Translations under genes and position numbers: made by a program | Shown: positions 14,101-25,254 of the stretch, in pieces | Layout of the letters: every line of letters begins with the position of its first letter | Position numbering within the stretch: position 1 is the first letter of the stretch | The notes under the pieces: model-generated | Told to the model about the DNA's origin: nothing | The model's database searches: none | What the model saw: the letters and a program-made list of their open reading frames with translations, nothing else | Assembly (NCBI RefSeq): GCF_037975245.1 | Contig: NC_092564.1 | Span: forward strand, 8,405,984 to 8,469,983 | Origin: Apostichopus japonicus | Lineage: Eukaryota; Echinodermata; Holothuroidea; Aspidochirotida; Stichopodidae | Direction: 5' to 3' | Length of the DNA: 64,000 nucleotides

Positions 14101-17100
14101 GTTACTTGTTTACACCAATGGAAATATAGGAGCTTTTAAAGGATTTTGGGGGGAAACAGCAGATCTATAGAAAAGTAGCAACTTTGTTCTAGCCATGCAT
14201 AGAAGGAGGTAAGTTCTGATTCTTCCTTTGAAGTTGCAATGTGTTAATTCATATTAAACTATTCATGTGAATTAAAAACAATTTTTCTACAATACAGTAG
14301 GTTCAGTGCATATGGACAAGCTGATATGTACTAAAGTTCCTATTTTGCTTTTCAAGATAACAGTTATCATCATAATATTTAATCAAAGAAAAATTTATGT
14401 AACAAGGAATCTACTTGAAACCATCTACTGTGTCTCATTCCCTCTAATCCCCCACCCCCACCCCCTTCACCTACACTACACTGTAATTCCAACAGCAGCT
14501 TAATATTTACTGTCAAGAATTATACTATTAATCACAAATTCAACCACATTGTCTGAAGCCTTAATTAAGTACAGTAAGAATAGGAGGCTACTGCTCAATA
14601 GTTGATTGAAAATTGTCTCCAACACAATTTAAGTCTATTTCTAGATAACTTTTAGTCAGAAAAATCTAGCATAAAATTTAGCAACCTGAAACTTCATGAT
14701 TATTTTCAATGAGGGAATACTAGTTGGCTCTATAGATTTATACCAAAAAAATCTCAAAACTAGAGAACTATTGACAAAGTCGAACTAAAATTTCAGACAA
14801 GATACAAATTCTCATTTGACTGATTTGAGGAAACTAAGTTGTAGACATTTATTATTGCAAAACAGCAAAATTAATATCATATATAAATTGTTAACCTAAT
14901 AATAAAAAGAAAAGAAAAAAGAGAGGAAAAGAATAAGCCCAATGATTGAATACAATGTAGTATGAACCTGTAATGTCCCTGACAAAAATGCTGTTCTTTC
15001 AGATTCTAATAACTGTTACCTACATTCACAGACACTGTGGTTTGACCTCAATGGCTTTTGCCTGGGAAGTACCTCTTTTCAGACAGTGTAGCTTGCAATT
15101 TGCCTCAGCATTTTAGCCACGTCTGCATAAATTCCACAGCATTCCGTAGCGGTATTTTGAACTGAGGTCACTCTCTCCATCAGCAGTAAAACTGATTCGA
15201 CTTACACAGAGTTACCGGAAAGGAAGTGTAGGCCTACATTTATCAAAATGGCTGAACTACAGAGACTATCATACCTTGCAATTTAATCATGTTCATACTA
15301 CCAGCTATAAACTTCTAAAACATTCAGAGTGCTTATGCTACTGTTTTCACAGACAATGGATTCATGTTTTGCATGTATCAAACCCAAACATTTAACCCTT
15401 TTAGGAAAATGGACAAATTTCAGAGTTAAATATTGCAATAATTTAACAAGGTACCAAAACAGTGAAGACTTTCATATTCGTATACCCACAGAAGTTTTTT
15501 CTCAACAACAAGCTGTCACAAACCTTGAACAGTAACTTGGATTGACGCTGACATAGATCATATGCATGGTAGACTCCTCTATGAATTGAACTCCATGGTT
15601 GATAATTTGCCACCCTTTGAAAACTAACTGTTAAAAACTTCAGAAAATGTGTCTTTGGAAGATAATTTTGTTTGCTTTCACTGTTCACCTACCAAATAGC
15701 CTTCTCAATTTGTTTAAGTACATACAAATAACCATATCTAGATGACATACAGTTATTATAATACCCCTAAGATTTTTGTAATGCAGGGGTGGGACGGAAG
15801 GGAAAAGATGTTATCCTGTTTAAATGTTGTTATATATATGTTGTTCTTGTTGTTGTTTATCCATCTTCTACACTACTTCATTCACCCCCTGTATTAACTA
15901 ATATTGCTTCCAACTAATGAAGGACGAATGACTTATGTGTAACTATGGCAACTAAAATGATAGGATGATCAATGATGCTATCACAGTTTGCAGTTAAACT
16001 ACAATGTGATGAAGTGAATATGCAAATGAAATGAGTCTACAAGCAAAGACAAAACAAAAATAAACAGAATTATGCAAAAAGCTCATCTTGTATTATTGAA
16101 AGAATAGTGTGCAAGCAAAAAATACTACAAAGTCAATTTGTTTAAAACAGAAAGACACATAGATAGAAGCTAAACAAAAAGCTGCGAAATGATATGTAAC
16201 TGTCAACTAGTATTTGGATGTATTCTATGTAGATAGTGTGAGTCCCTCGGTGATGCAGGCAGAGGACAATGACCCCAGCCATTAAAGATTAAATGATTGA
16301 TTGATTGATTGACTGACTGATCAATTGATGATGCTCTGTGCAGATCAGCTGCATGGATTTTTTAAATGACACAATCATGAGCAAAATGCTGAGTTTAAGA
16401 TCAATTTAATTTAATCACAAATACTTATTCTTGTAGCCTTCGTATATCAGCACTCTCATAGTCACCACAATGTGTATACTGTGTTGTAGCATAGAATAAT
16501 ACTGAGCTTAGGCTAGGCTATGACATTATCATCATACATATTTGTAGTACAAGTTCCACACAAGTTCATTATAACACTTTCATTAATAGAAGTTGTTTCC
16601 TAGAACTGTCAATTATTATTTCCAAATATCACTTCAACAATACATATTGTACTATATCCTACCAATAAAATTAGTCCAACCATAATAATGTAGTTCAACC
16701 AGTACAATGTGCTAAATGTGTAAATGTATACCCCCAAGTGATCCACAAGCTACCTTCCCATTGATCAAATACTCACCAATCGTATGGGGAGCAAACTTTT
16801 TCTCTCATTAAATCGCAAAGCAGAGGGAAACAATTCCCTTCCAGATACTCACAAATATATTTTGAAGCATGCATATCCTGATTTATTTGTGTTCTATGTT
16901 AGTATATAACTGTATATCACAGTTGATCCTGCTACGTATGGGCTTGATTCAGTCAGTCGCAACAGATAAACCCTGATCATCAACATGTCTATGGCTTAAT
17001 ATTTTAGAAATTCAGAATTCACAGCATAGGCTGATCTCTTATTATGTCGTTTCCAACCATAGGGAGTATTGGGACAATCTTATCCTACACTTTATCCGAC

Positions 17101-17550
17101 GAATGTCACCGCACTACCGTACGACCAGTAACTAGGCCTACACAACATTTAGGTAACCGAGAAAAAGAGTTGAACAAAGAACATTAAAATGGCATTTTGT
17201 TCATAGCTCATGTAATACTTTCCTCGACAACCGCGTTCAAATTTCGTAGAACAAAACTGGATGAAATTCGTGTTTCGATGATACGAAAATCAATGTTTAC
17301 TAACTGGTAACCGAATCATGCATGGGGAGCTACTGCTCCAGCTTGCCTATCCATTCGACAAAAATGACAAAATCTAAAAAAGTAATATCAACGACAAAAT
17401 TATACATTATGCTAACGTTTTCGACATGAAATATGGTTCAAACTCACCCTTTTCAATCTTAGTGACGCTATCCTTTTGTGCAAAGGTGGCCCCGATGAGG
17501 GCTAGCACACACAGTAGACGTAGGGCTTTGCCTACAACGGAGCTATACAT
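1..17550 (-). CDS. Gene D: 5' part of a second SURF-containing procollagen-type gene
   Basis: The gene starts at the ATG at 17548-17550 and runs left out of the window. The visible exons encode a signal peptide, one von Willebrand factor C module and six SURF modules: 17448-17550, 10839-11030, 10021-10464, 6585-7004, 5755-5951, 5080-5299, 3312-3731, 2409-2605, 1542-1761 and 326-763. All junctions agree in phase. Signal peptide, then VWC, then SURF array is the N-propeptide layout known for sea urchin fibrillar collagens with SURF domains, and the tandem neighbour is such a collagen, so a second fibrillar chain is the likeliest identity. No Gly-X-Y repeat is visible here, so a non-collagenous SURF protein such as fibrosurfin remains possible. 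The VWC module argues for procollagen. Confidence 0.88.
326..763 (-). CDS. Gene D SURF module 6 (A type)
   Basis: This 438-nt exon, phase 1 to phase 1, encodes 146 residues beginning GVFATGLDWELEAPNP. It carries DLWRLSIFGS, GRGSGPRVNENRQIL, VGCTDELTHVCVEFTRG and SCKELPCGAS. The last exon base opens a phase-1 intron (donor GTAAGT). The gene continues beyond position 1; no further exon is visible in 1-325. Confidence 0.93.
764..1541 (-). other. Intron between SURF modules 5 and 6 of gene D
   Basis: AT-rich intronic DNA in which I see no exon, repeat array or RNA gene. Confidence 0.7.
1542..1761 (-). CDS. Gene D SURF module 5, second half
   Basis: This 220-nt exon, phase 0 to phase 1, reads VLNPSQQNQMLGL, then SCREARFVCVELEKG and SCARLNCQG, giving all four cysteines. 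Phase and length fit module 3b. The donor that must be used is GTCTGC, unusual beyond the GT; no better donor keeps the conserved C-x-G ending. Confidence 0.88.
2409..2605 (-). CDS. Gene D SURF module 5, first half (B type)
   Basis: This 197-nt exon, phase 1 to phase 0, carries NPIRMKVSV, GVAGQGLWRLRAFGS, RDGSGTRY and ends at ETLQ, the same split point as module 3. The acceptor is a clean GTTACACAG. Confidence 0.92.
3312..3731 (-). CDS. Gene D SURF module 4 (A type)
   Basis: This 420-nt exon, phase 1 to phase 1, encodes 140 residues beginning GVVASGLSWVYR. It carries YLWRLGLFGS, EDGSGERFNYV, AIGCTEFVYGCMEFTK and LCKESPCLAS. It is the same length as module 2 and close to it in sequence, as expected of a duplicated copy. 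Confidence 0.95.
3732..4673 (-). other. Intron DNA between the candidate exon and SURF module 4
   Basis: No exon is visible. If the exon at 4674-4862 is terminal, this stretch would hold its 3' UTR. An AATAAA on the minus strand at about 4160-4168 (tttatt on plus) is the most obvious downstream polyadenylation hexamer, about 510 nt past the TAA. Confidence 0.45.
4674..4862 (-). CDS. Candidate alternative terminal exon of gene D
   Basis: Behind a good acceptor (TTTGTTTACTTTAG) lies an open frame of 62 codons ending in TAA at 4674-4676. It reads VSYPYIHPYPAHVMPKPS at the start and ends KAKPSSSSQ, a composition that looks coding. The other two minus-strand frames carry stops. It is in frame only when joined in phase 0, that is after the exon at 5755-5951 with exon 5080-5299 skipped; joined after 5080-5299 (phase 1) it hits a stop. 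The result would be a short secreted isoform of signal peptide, VWC, two SURF modules, half of a third and this tail. It matches no domain I know. It could also be chance or part of a nested gene. Confidence 0.35.
   Translation of the reverse strand, partial: VSYPYIHPYPAHVMPKPSISHVINPSRMMGSQEFHLSSIPAEGTKRLEENASEKAKPSSSSQ
5080..5299 (-). CDS. Gene D SURF module 3, second half
   Basis: This 220-nt exon runs from phase 0 to phase 1. It continues with [16 protein letters not shown], then RACNEAKFICVEIMKG and the closing pair SCVPNDCTG, so all four SURF cysteines are in this half. Its size is identical to module 5b at 1542-1761. Confidence 0.93.
5755..5951 (-). CDS. Gene D SURF module 3, first half (B type)
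   Basis: This 197-nt exon runs from phase 1 to phase 0. It encodes the N-terminal half of the module, including GVAGEGLWRLKAFGS and DDGSGERIGEVNQ. It ends precisely before the VL of the QVL motif, and the second half follows at 5080-5299. Exon length and split point equal those of module 5a at 2409-2605. Confidence 0.93.
6585..7004 (-). CDS. Gene D SURF module 2 (A type)
   Basis: This 420-nt exon, phase 1 to phase 1, encodes 140 residues. Landmarks are GVLATGLSW at the start, GLWRLGLYGS, DGSGPRFNYV, AIGCTEYVYACMEFTKG and the closing pair LCKESECLAS. It is strikingly similar to SURF module 4 (shared FDVAAIGCTE, CMEFTK, LTLCKES), and with module 3 it makes the first copy of a duplicated dyad. 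Confidence 0.95.
7720..8215. repeat. AT-rich microsatellites flanking the SINE head
   Basis: Two arrays of (TA)n with occasional G or C (about 7720-7806 and 8103-8212) flank about 300 bp of non-repetitive DNA that includes the tRNA-like head at 7855-7923. They are simple-sequence DNA with no coding meaning. Confidence 0.85.
7855..7923 (-). repeat. tRNA-derived SINE head
   Basis: On the minus strand there is an A-box-like TAGAATAGTGGTAAGGG and a B-box-like GTTTCGAATCCC. A 5-bp anticodon stem, TCCGC paired with GCGGA, encloses the 7-nt loop GTACAGA. The acceptor ends do not pair, so this is not a functional tRNA but a SINE head or tRNA pseudogene. It sits between two AT microsatellites. Confidence 0.6.
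10021..10464 (-). CDS. Gene D SURF module 1 (B type)
   Basis: This 444-nt exon, phase 1 to phase 1, encodes 148 residues. SURF landmarks are GEDLWKL, a DGTGRRY turn, the core RCGEFKFVCTRLERG with two cysteines, and a terminal pair DCDEITDC (C-x5-C). It is the most divergent module of gene D. Its C-x5-C ending is shared with the partial module at 63957-64000 of gene U, which may therefore also be a first module. Confidence 0.88.
10839..11030 (-). CDS. Gene D exon 2: von Willebrand factor C module
   Basis: This exon is 192 nt with phase 1 on both sides. It encodes 64 residues with ten cysteines in the VWC pattern: a first Cys after DDLP, CTTCNC in the middle, and the diagnostic CCPLC near the end. 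VWC modules form the Cys-rich domain at the N-propeptide start of many fibrillar procollagens. It follows the signal-peptide exon directly and precedes the SURF array. Confidence 0.92.
11031..17447 (-). other. First intron of gene D (6.4 kb)
   Basis: No exon, RNA gene or intact mobile element was found. It contains a short (AT)n stretch at about 11934-11950, a poly-T run at about 12412-12426, a TGAT-type microsatellite at about 16290-16325, and otherwise AT-rich unique-looking sequence. Large first introns of collagen genes often carry enhancers, but nothing here identifies one. Confidence 0.7.
17448..17550 (-). CDS. Gene D exon 1: start codon and signal peptide
   Basis: This 103-nt coding exon encodes 34 residues plus one base (phase 1). 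The protein begins MYSSVVGKALRLLCVLALIG and continues ATFAQKD. A basic start, a hydrophobic core and a small-residue A-x-A-like end form a classical secretory signal, with cleavage expected after TFA. The donor is GTGAGT. It joins the VWC exon in frame across a 6.4 kb first intron. The ATG is the first one after the candidate TATA box. Confidence 0.85.
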
Positions 17551-17639
17551 GGTTGCACAGTCTCCGTGAACCTCCAGAAAAAATAAAATTGAAAATTCAA
17601 AGCCCCAAAAAAGAAATTTCCCAGGCAGGCTCTCAACCG

Positions 17640-17720
17640 ACTGCCAGGGCTACTGTTAGCTTATATGCTGGTTATTATGGGATATGTGGCAGAGCAGTGT
17701 CACACTGATGGCCAATGGGT
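17640..17720 (-). promoter_or_regulatory. Candidate core promoter of gene D
   Basis: On the minus strand a TATA-like GCATATAAGC (TATAA at 17661-17665) lies about 110 nt before the ATG, which would put initiation near 17630-17636 with a short 5' leader. An inverted CCAAT box (ccaat on the plus strand at 17712-17716) lies about 50 nt further upstream, a usual position for a CCAAT element. This is motif evidence only; an upstream non-coding exon cannot be excluded. Confidence 0.4.
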
Positions 17721-20700
17721 TCTGGGTTGCCGCTAGCAACCAGACTACTAGGTAATTTGACACGCAGCTACTTTTCCTGTGTGAGCCAGTGGTGAACATG
17801 TAAGGCCTTACACAAACGCCTGTTGTGAAACTAGCTTGTGCCCTTGTCCAGTCAGCAGTAAAACCGATACAGGATATTTTGCAGACACATTGGGTTTACT
17901 TGTTGGGGTACCTTCTGTTAAGTGTATGTACTTTTTGCTGGTTTGCAGAGTGGCAGGTTTGATGGAGGAGATATTTCCTTCCTGACTCACAGCTGTTGGA
18001 AAGTTTGATGGGTGTAAATGCAGCTATAAGCAGAAAACACAATTATACTTGAATCTCTGAAAATTAAAGGAGCTTGGCACATCACAACTCCACCCTAGGC
18101 TCTGAAACCACACCTTACAGAACAGCTCAAAATCTGCTTGAACTGTATAAACTAAATGGTCGATTGTCACTTTTACAATGTTTGCAGGGCGGAGGGTTGA
18201 TGCAAACAAAATTTGATTTATAAAAGGAAAATACGAATAAACAAATATGTAACAATAAAAATAAATAAATACATACAAATTAAAAAGTTGGAGAGTGGTG
18301 GGGTAGAGGGAGTGCCAAGAAAAAGAAAAAAAACTAGCAAAATAAGTTTTGACAGGTTTCAGTTTGAGTGTACCTTTCACTTAAATGTTACGTTGATTTT
18401 AATTAAGTGCATTGTCTGTTTTTATATTGTTCAACCAATGACAGCCACTGTAATTGATCATGAAGACTTTAAAACAAAAAGAGTTACAGATCATCCTTTG
18501 CCACAATTCCCAATATAATTGAATTCAAATAATGCTACAAAAAAATTCTAGGGAAACTTTTTTACATTTTAATTGCAATGCTTCAGTCCACACAATGTAG
18601 TGCCCATATGCCCATATATCTTCTACAAAATACATTAATTTGTATAAGCTAGCTACTTTAATTATGAATATATATCAACCACCACACGTTTTTGAGAGAT
18701 TATAACTGAAAAATAAAAACCAGAGAATGAAAAAGACAAAAAAAGTGCTACTTTCCCCCTTTCATCCATTCTGCATGGGGTTGTGGGAGAGGCATGCATA
18801 TGGAGGCCGGGTAAGGGGGATTTTTTACCATATCACAGAAGAAGTAAAAAAGTTTCACAATAAGCAATTCTACACCGCTCTCACAGCAAATATTGCAATA
18901 AGCCAAATCTCCTTGCTTACCCCAACTTTCATTTCAAAGAAACACGCCTTTAGATGCATAATACCTATATGTGGCCCCTATGACATGGGACACTATGGAC
19001 AGATGCTTGTCGATTTTTTTTGGCCTGAAGGGAGATTTATGATCCGTAGCTGACGCACTTGTTGTGTCTGACCCTATTGGCATCAGTCAGGAAGGAAATC
19101 ACAGTTATCACCAACATCTGTATGGCTTCCTGGCAGGGAATTGTGGTCTTATACTCAAAATTAGATCATTTCTCTGCAGGAACCATCTGTATAATGGCTT
19201 CCTCCTAACCTGTCCATCCGTTTGGCAAAATGCAATATGGTTTACCTTCATATTTCTTCTCTTACGAAACGTTTATTGTATGAGCATTGTCTACCAGAGA
19301 GAAAAAAAGTTAGTAGCCACATCTTATTTTCTGCAAATTTAAGGCAAGTTGCCAATAAATCATAATGAATCAAATTCATACAGCAAATATGAAAAAGGTA
19401 AAAGAAGAAGCTAGTACCATAATCAATGAAGAATCAAACAATCTTGTTTCAGGAGGATGCTGTGGAAAGAGTGAATGGCGGAGGTGGGGGGGGGGGGGGG
19501 AATATGAGGAAACTTAACCAATGAAAACTACCCAACAGAATTTTGCAGACACCTATGTAAAAATATTAAAACATTTCTATTGTATTGTTGCATGTTTCAT
19601 GATTGGACAGGGAGAGGGGAATTGCTAGACAAAACTTTTCATTGTGGGGGATAGAGGGGGGGGGGGGGGTAAATTTTCGCATATTCCTTGTGTCTGTTAC
19701 AATGTACAAAAGGTGGGGCGAGGAGAAAAACAGGATACATAATATCAAGTTAGGTCACCTAATTTTATCTTACTTCAAAATAAAACTATTTCTCCAAAAT
19801 TATACCACAGCTAAGTAACATCAACTGGTTTTAATGTTGTTCCTTTAAAAGCTATTTTGATAAGATATCACAGCAATTTATTTATTCCTTACCATGTCTG
19901 GGAAGCCACAGAATAATCCTTAAATCATACTAAACCGCACAAAGACTTACCCCCCCCCCCCCTTAAAACCCTGGTATACCACAAATGCCAGAGTTTTCTT
20001 ATATCTAGGCTTAGATATAGAAATGCTAAAGCCCCCACATTGGTGTTATTGCTATGGTTGGAGGCACTGAAAAGTTAGTGTAGATGGCAGTGGTTGGAGG
20101 ATGTTAGTTCACCATGTGCAGTAACAAACAAGTATTAATACTGCGCCACCGACTTGGTACTGGAACATCAATCTCAAGCATTCCGATTTATTTTATTATT
20201 TTTGTCATCGGGTTTGAATATCTCTGGTCTTAATTTCAAAATTAACTGTTAACATCATGTGTCTTACTGTTGCCCTAAACTATATACATCGTTGAAAGAT
20301 TGAACATTTCTGTGACAGAAAAGCTCTAGCGCCCTCTTTTTGAGGTAGCATAGAACAGATACAAAAGTGTTGCTTGACAGGTTATCTATTTTATTTATTT
20401 AACATTATTAAGGGTAAACTCGGTTAGCGTAAAGCTAATCTCCCCGAAGCCCTGAAAAACAAAAGCAAAAGTAGAATAAAATATAAAATAATCAAATAAG
20501 AACAATAAGAACAATAGTGATTGTGTATCGGTTGTTTTTCAAATAAAACTTGTGACTCTAGCAATTAATTAGATTGGAGAACCACTAAAAGCAGTCAGTA
20601 ATGAAAAGAGAGAGAGAGAGAGAGTGATACGTTTATTCGCTATTACTTGTTTGCTCGCTGTTGATGAGTTTGGTTTGCTTTTAAAGTGTCCTTTATTTTA

Positions 20701-21530
20701 TATTTTTCTAAAAGAAGTGTTTACCTAAATAGAAGTAATCCCTCAGCTTTGGAATGTGTGAAGTATTTCATAATTCTTGCAGGAAACAAAATCGTCCACC
20801 CTCTGCTCACCCTCCCTTCCTCGTTCATACAGCTTTAAACGTTCTTAACCATGATAAGCAATATCGTAATCTTCTAGTGAATTGACAATTAGCTTTCTTA
20901 AAGCCGATTCTAACCATGATCGGTCCAAATAGATATTAACCTGCTTTGGGCCCGGTGACAAGTACCGAAAAATCTCGCCAAATAGTGGAATTGACGAACG
21001 GCTAGTATTGATATGTAACGTGCATTAAATAAACCAAAAGTGTCCCATTTACTCCTTAGGGCCCATTATTTACATTTAGATATCCTTCTTCTTTAATCTA
21101 CCGTCGGGTCCAACCCCCCCCCCCCCCCCGAAAAAATAGTATTAAGGCATATAGACATGGTACACACTAAGGGGCGATGGGAGAGGGTTCACTCTGGGGC
21201 ACAAACTTCGAGTGGCATTGAATGTGTGACTTTGATTTGAGAGGACGAAGCACAAAGTTACTTCAAAACCTTGCAACAAAATAGAACCGCTGTTCATACC
21301 GCACGAAAAAATCCTGGTCTGATTTGTTGGTTCAACTTTGTAATTATATATTCTTCATAATTGATTAGTATAGGGCATTGATTCTATTTCCCAACAAGAG
21401 AGCACCTTTTAAGTAACAATATGACTGTTTTTAATTAGAAGAATGGAACGATGGCACTTTTTAATAACAAATGGAGCACTTTAATTGATAATTTGTGATT
21501 TTCACAAAATAGATGGTGGGGAAGGCACTT
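17721..21530. other. Intergenic DNA upstream of gene D, no gene seen
   Basis: About 3.8 kb of AT-rich DNA with several poly-G or poly-C tracts (about 19480-19500, 19647-19668, 19951-19962, 21114-21130) and a (GA)n microsatellite at about 20611-20625. Open frames of 60-108 codons here lack splice context, domain similarity and coding-like composition, so I call none of them genes. Confidence 0.65.
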
Positions 21531-21535
21531 GCTAC

Positions 21536-23930
21536 AGGCGCGTATCCAGGGGGGCGTTGGGAGCGCGCGCCCCCAGGATAAGAAAATGAGGAGAGAGAAA
21601 AAAAGAGAGGAAGGAGAGGAAGGAAGGGAAAAGAAAAAGAAGAAAGAGAAAAAGGAGAAAAGGAGGATGCAGAAGAAAAACGCTAAAACACCGGGAAGAG
21701 GAACAGTGACATAATTACAGCTCTGATCCCTATTATATACACAGGGTAGTCAGTGACGGATCGAGGATTGTGGAAGGGGGATGCACTTCAGCCTACCCCT
21801 TACACCGACAACTCCATTTTGACGTTCAATTTTCCCTCTCTCGCTAATATATATATAGTATTTCATGACGCGTGTGTGTGTATGGACGCATTAAACAATT
21901 TGTAAAATTGTGCTATGGCACCAACTCTGGCTGGTCTTGACTCGACCGAGTCGTCGAGGAACATGACGCATTTCGGTATTAGCCCAGGATCTATATGCGA
22001 ACTGCACTAGACATATGTCCTTCGATGCAACACTGCCATCCAGAGAAAAAATGTTATACACCCCGACTTGAATGCTAATTGTTACCACAAACCTAGTGCC
22101 GTAACTCATACAATGAATCTAAAAATTAAATTCCGCATGCGATTTGAGAATTGAGCACATTTCCTGTGAATATCCTGAAGTGGATCCAAGGGCGTATCAT
22201 TGCCGGGGGGGGGGGGGCGCACCAATCGCTGCTACAGATTGTTCCCATCTGCATGAAAACGCGCGCCCCACAAGCCTACGCCCACCCCTCTAATCGGTTC
22301 CCGATGAGTTACGAAACTTAATTAATGACCTTCGCCCGTAGTACCAAGACTTTGAAAAAAATCCGGCACCACACCACTTCATCGATAACAAGTGATCGGG
22401 TTGTGTTTTAGTGACGTCTCGAGGTCGTGCACTCCCGATTTTGCAATTTCCCAAGATCAGGCCCCGAAAAATCCCAAGAAATCCCAAAGACACTATACTG
22501 TATGGATATCTAGCGATATCTATGGGGATGAAAATCCCAAGGTCTTCCCTAAACTGAAGGCAAATGGAGAATCGAAGCCTTCAGTGTGTAATGAACTGTG
22601 CGTCTTTCGAAATGAAAAGAATGTGGGCCAATAAACAGAAGAAAGTTATTAATTTCAGCCTCATTTCAATTATTCGAATTTGTAAAGCAAACAGCAGATA
22701 TTACATCATATCGGTGAGCATGAAAATGGCGTTTCAAGATGAACAGCCTCCAAACTGTAGGCTTTGTGTGTAGTGTTCGGTTTCGGAAATATCTGGTACT
22801 TTTTCATTTCCTTCAACGAAGTTTTATAGTAGCCGTTATAAGAGGTTTTAATATTTGTACACCAATACATGGGCGCATATCCTGGCGGGGACAGCGGGAC
22901 GCGTCGCCACCCAACCTTTTTTTTCAGTGGTGGGGACATGATATACCGTGTCCCCACCAATTTGTCTTGACCAAACGTTGCCTTTTTAAATGTCCCTGTA
23001 TTGAACTTTGGCGCAGTTCAATTGATCCAGAATTGTGCAAATGCTATACTATAAAAGACGAGAATTATTACTATTGACACTGTTAGGCGTGACTTCTCCG
23101 CTGAAGTATTAACACATTCAATCATGTGAAACATAATCTATACACGAAACTGTTAAATTGTGGCCAGCAAAACGGACTGGGTGCGAACAAAACAATCGTT
23201 AACAACTCACACTGTGTGTTGCCAATTTGAGCTAGCTTCACGTCCAGTTCTCATTTTATTATATTTATCACATAGGACGGAAATCGCATTTGCGGCAGTC
23301 TATAATTATTTTCTGGGAGAGTACCCCAGACGCATCGTATACAAAAGTCTACTTGGATTATTTGTCCCCTGATTTTTTTTCTGCAGACGCCCATGTATTT
23401 CCCCAAACTAAATTTCTAAGCCTTAGATAGTATCAGAGAACAGACACGCGTCCCCACCATTATCCAAGACTGATCTGCGCCCATGCACTAATAAATTAAC
23501 TGTGTCTGAATTTTCAAACATTCCCTCAACATTCTTCATCATACTCCCTCTACTCGTGCAATTTTGGCCGGTCTGTTAGGGGTTGAAGGAGGTTTTTCTA
23601 TATTGGTTGTCCATAGATGAGATTTTGTGCAACATTATGGGTATGTTTTGAGGTGAATTTATTTTAAAATTCTGAACAATTAATGGGCTTAAAACCTTGA
23701 AAAGTGGGGCTAACAGGTATTGTGTGACGCTACGTAGAATCACCTACAAAAGCAATGATCCACAGGAGATGCCATGAGGTCGAACATGATGTGTGACTTG
23801 TGACAATCTTGATAAAGGTTATGGATGAAAAAAAAAACTATTGGGAAATACTTGGTTCTCAGGCAAAAGTATATACATCTGGTTGGTCATTTTCAAGCCC
23901 GAGATGTGCCATTTCCGGTAATCTGGGTGG
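21536..23930. repeat. Dispersed repeat, copy 1, with a later MITE inside
   Basis: Stretches here match a second copy at about 25064-26290: the purine-rich block at 21585-21716 matches 25064-25171, 22667-22760 matches 25166-25255, and 23500-23910 matches 25880-26290. Between 21717 and 22665 copy 1 carries about 0.95 kb absent from copy 2. The left edge, caggcgcgtatccagggggg, resembles the terminal repeats of the elements at 24584-26836. The transposon family is unknown and no transposase frame is visible. Confidence 0.7.
22868..23485. mobile_element. hAT-like MITE, copy 1
   Basis: The element starts CATGGGCGCATATCCTGG and ends ATCTGCGCCCATG, an imperfect terminal inverted repeat. It is flanked by caccaata (22860-22867) and cactaata (23486-23493), an 8-bp duplication with one mismatch. 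The interior repeats cgtccccacc-type motifs. A sibling at 25255-25812 shares the ends and interior but sits at another position of the host repeat. The 8-bp duplication and CA terminus fit the hAT superfamily. It has no coding capacity, so it is non-autonomous. Confidence 0.75.
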
Positions 23931-24699
23931 GGGGGGGGGTATCAAAACCAGAAATGTTCTTGTAATCACTAAAATGGTGTGTGGGGGAGGGGTGGAGTCA
24001 CACACCCATCTCCCTGTACAAAACAAAAGAACTAAAACCGTAAGTAATAAATTGTGGACTAAATTTATTCCGGGACATTTTTAGCCATACCATCTATAAA
24101 GAAAACTATTTGTTTCCATGTGACTTGGGATACCTTACGATACTCAATACAAATCATTGATCTTGTAAAGATTCTCATTCCTCTTCTTGAAGTTGTTAAA
24201 ATCAAGTAATGGAATCAGTAACACCGATGTCATACAATCCCACCTCTCCCAAACCTAACACAGCCCAGTTACTGATAGGCTATGGAGACCACAGTAATGT
24301 TGTCAAGGATGCATCTCACCCCCACTCTTTAGTTATTAAGCGATTGGCATCTCCTATTTTGTCAGTCTTCAGAGGTGTGGAAGGGGGGGGGGTAGGCGGT
24401 GGGGTTCATAGGTAGGAGTTGCATTTAGCTCTTTCATTGGTTTCAACACAACTTATTTTGTTGCAAGTGCACTACAGTAATGTATCGGTCTCGAAGGGTT
24501 GGGGAAAGAGCTGTAGTGGTTTAAGGGTATGGATTCTGCTCCATCACTGGTTTTAAAACAACTGATTTTTCCATGGTGTGATTCAGGCGCGTAGCCAAGG
24601 GGGGGGGGGGGGCGAAGGCAAGGTTTAAAGCCCATTATTTGAGCATATTTTTTAAATTTATTTTGAATGTTTTTATGATATCGCCAGTGGCGGAGAAAC

Positions 24700-24790
24700 A
24701 GGGTGGGGGGGGGGGGGGGGGTTGGGGGGTTTTAACCCCCCACTTTTTGAAGAGGGGGGGGGTTGGCCCACACAATCAACCCCCCTAGTT
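24700..24790. repeat. Long poly-G tract with palindrome
   Basis: Inside the left end of the middle element a run of about 18 G is followed by the self-complementary ggggggttttaacccccc and another 9-G run. It has strong potential for G-quadruplex or hairpin formation. Run lengths in such DNA are prone to sequencing error. Confidence 0.7.
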
Positions 24791-25254
24791 TTTGCCAGTA
24801 ATGTTCTGTTATAACCTATGTTATGTGCTCCAAATGGCATAATAAATCAAATTATTAAATTTGAAATTGTTAAAGTCATTTCAACCTTTTACCTGGTAGG
24901 CTACATCAACAATTAACGACCGAAAACCGAGTTAGAATTGACCCACACATTATTTCTAGCCCCTTTCCCCCACCCTGCGCATTGGAACAACAGACATACA
25001 CAAAATAACGTTTTGCTGCTGTTGAATAGCTTTGGAATTGTATACCCTTGCCAACTTCAACGAGGTGAAGGAAGGAAAAGAAAAAGAAGAAAGAGAGAAA
25101 AAAGGAGAAAAGGATGGAGTAGAAAATACGGCAAGAAAACGGGAAGAGAAAGAGGAACAGTGACAAAATTATTCGAATTTGTAAAGCAAACAGCAGATAT
25201 CACATCATATCAGTGAGCATGAAAATGGCGTTCCACGATAAACAGCCTCCAAAC

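Noticed and set aside
18727-19053. 108-codon plus-strand open frame between the genes
   Set aside because: No domain, signal, splice context or coding-like composition; expected by chance in AT-rich DNA.
22739-23077. Possible transposase frame in the repeat region
   Set aside because: It overlaps the MITE border, has no transposase motif, and the related copy at 25 kb does not preserve it.
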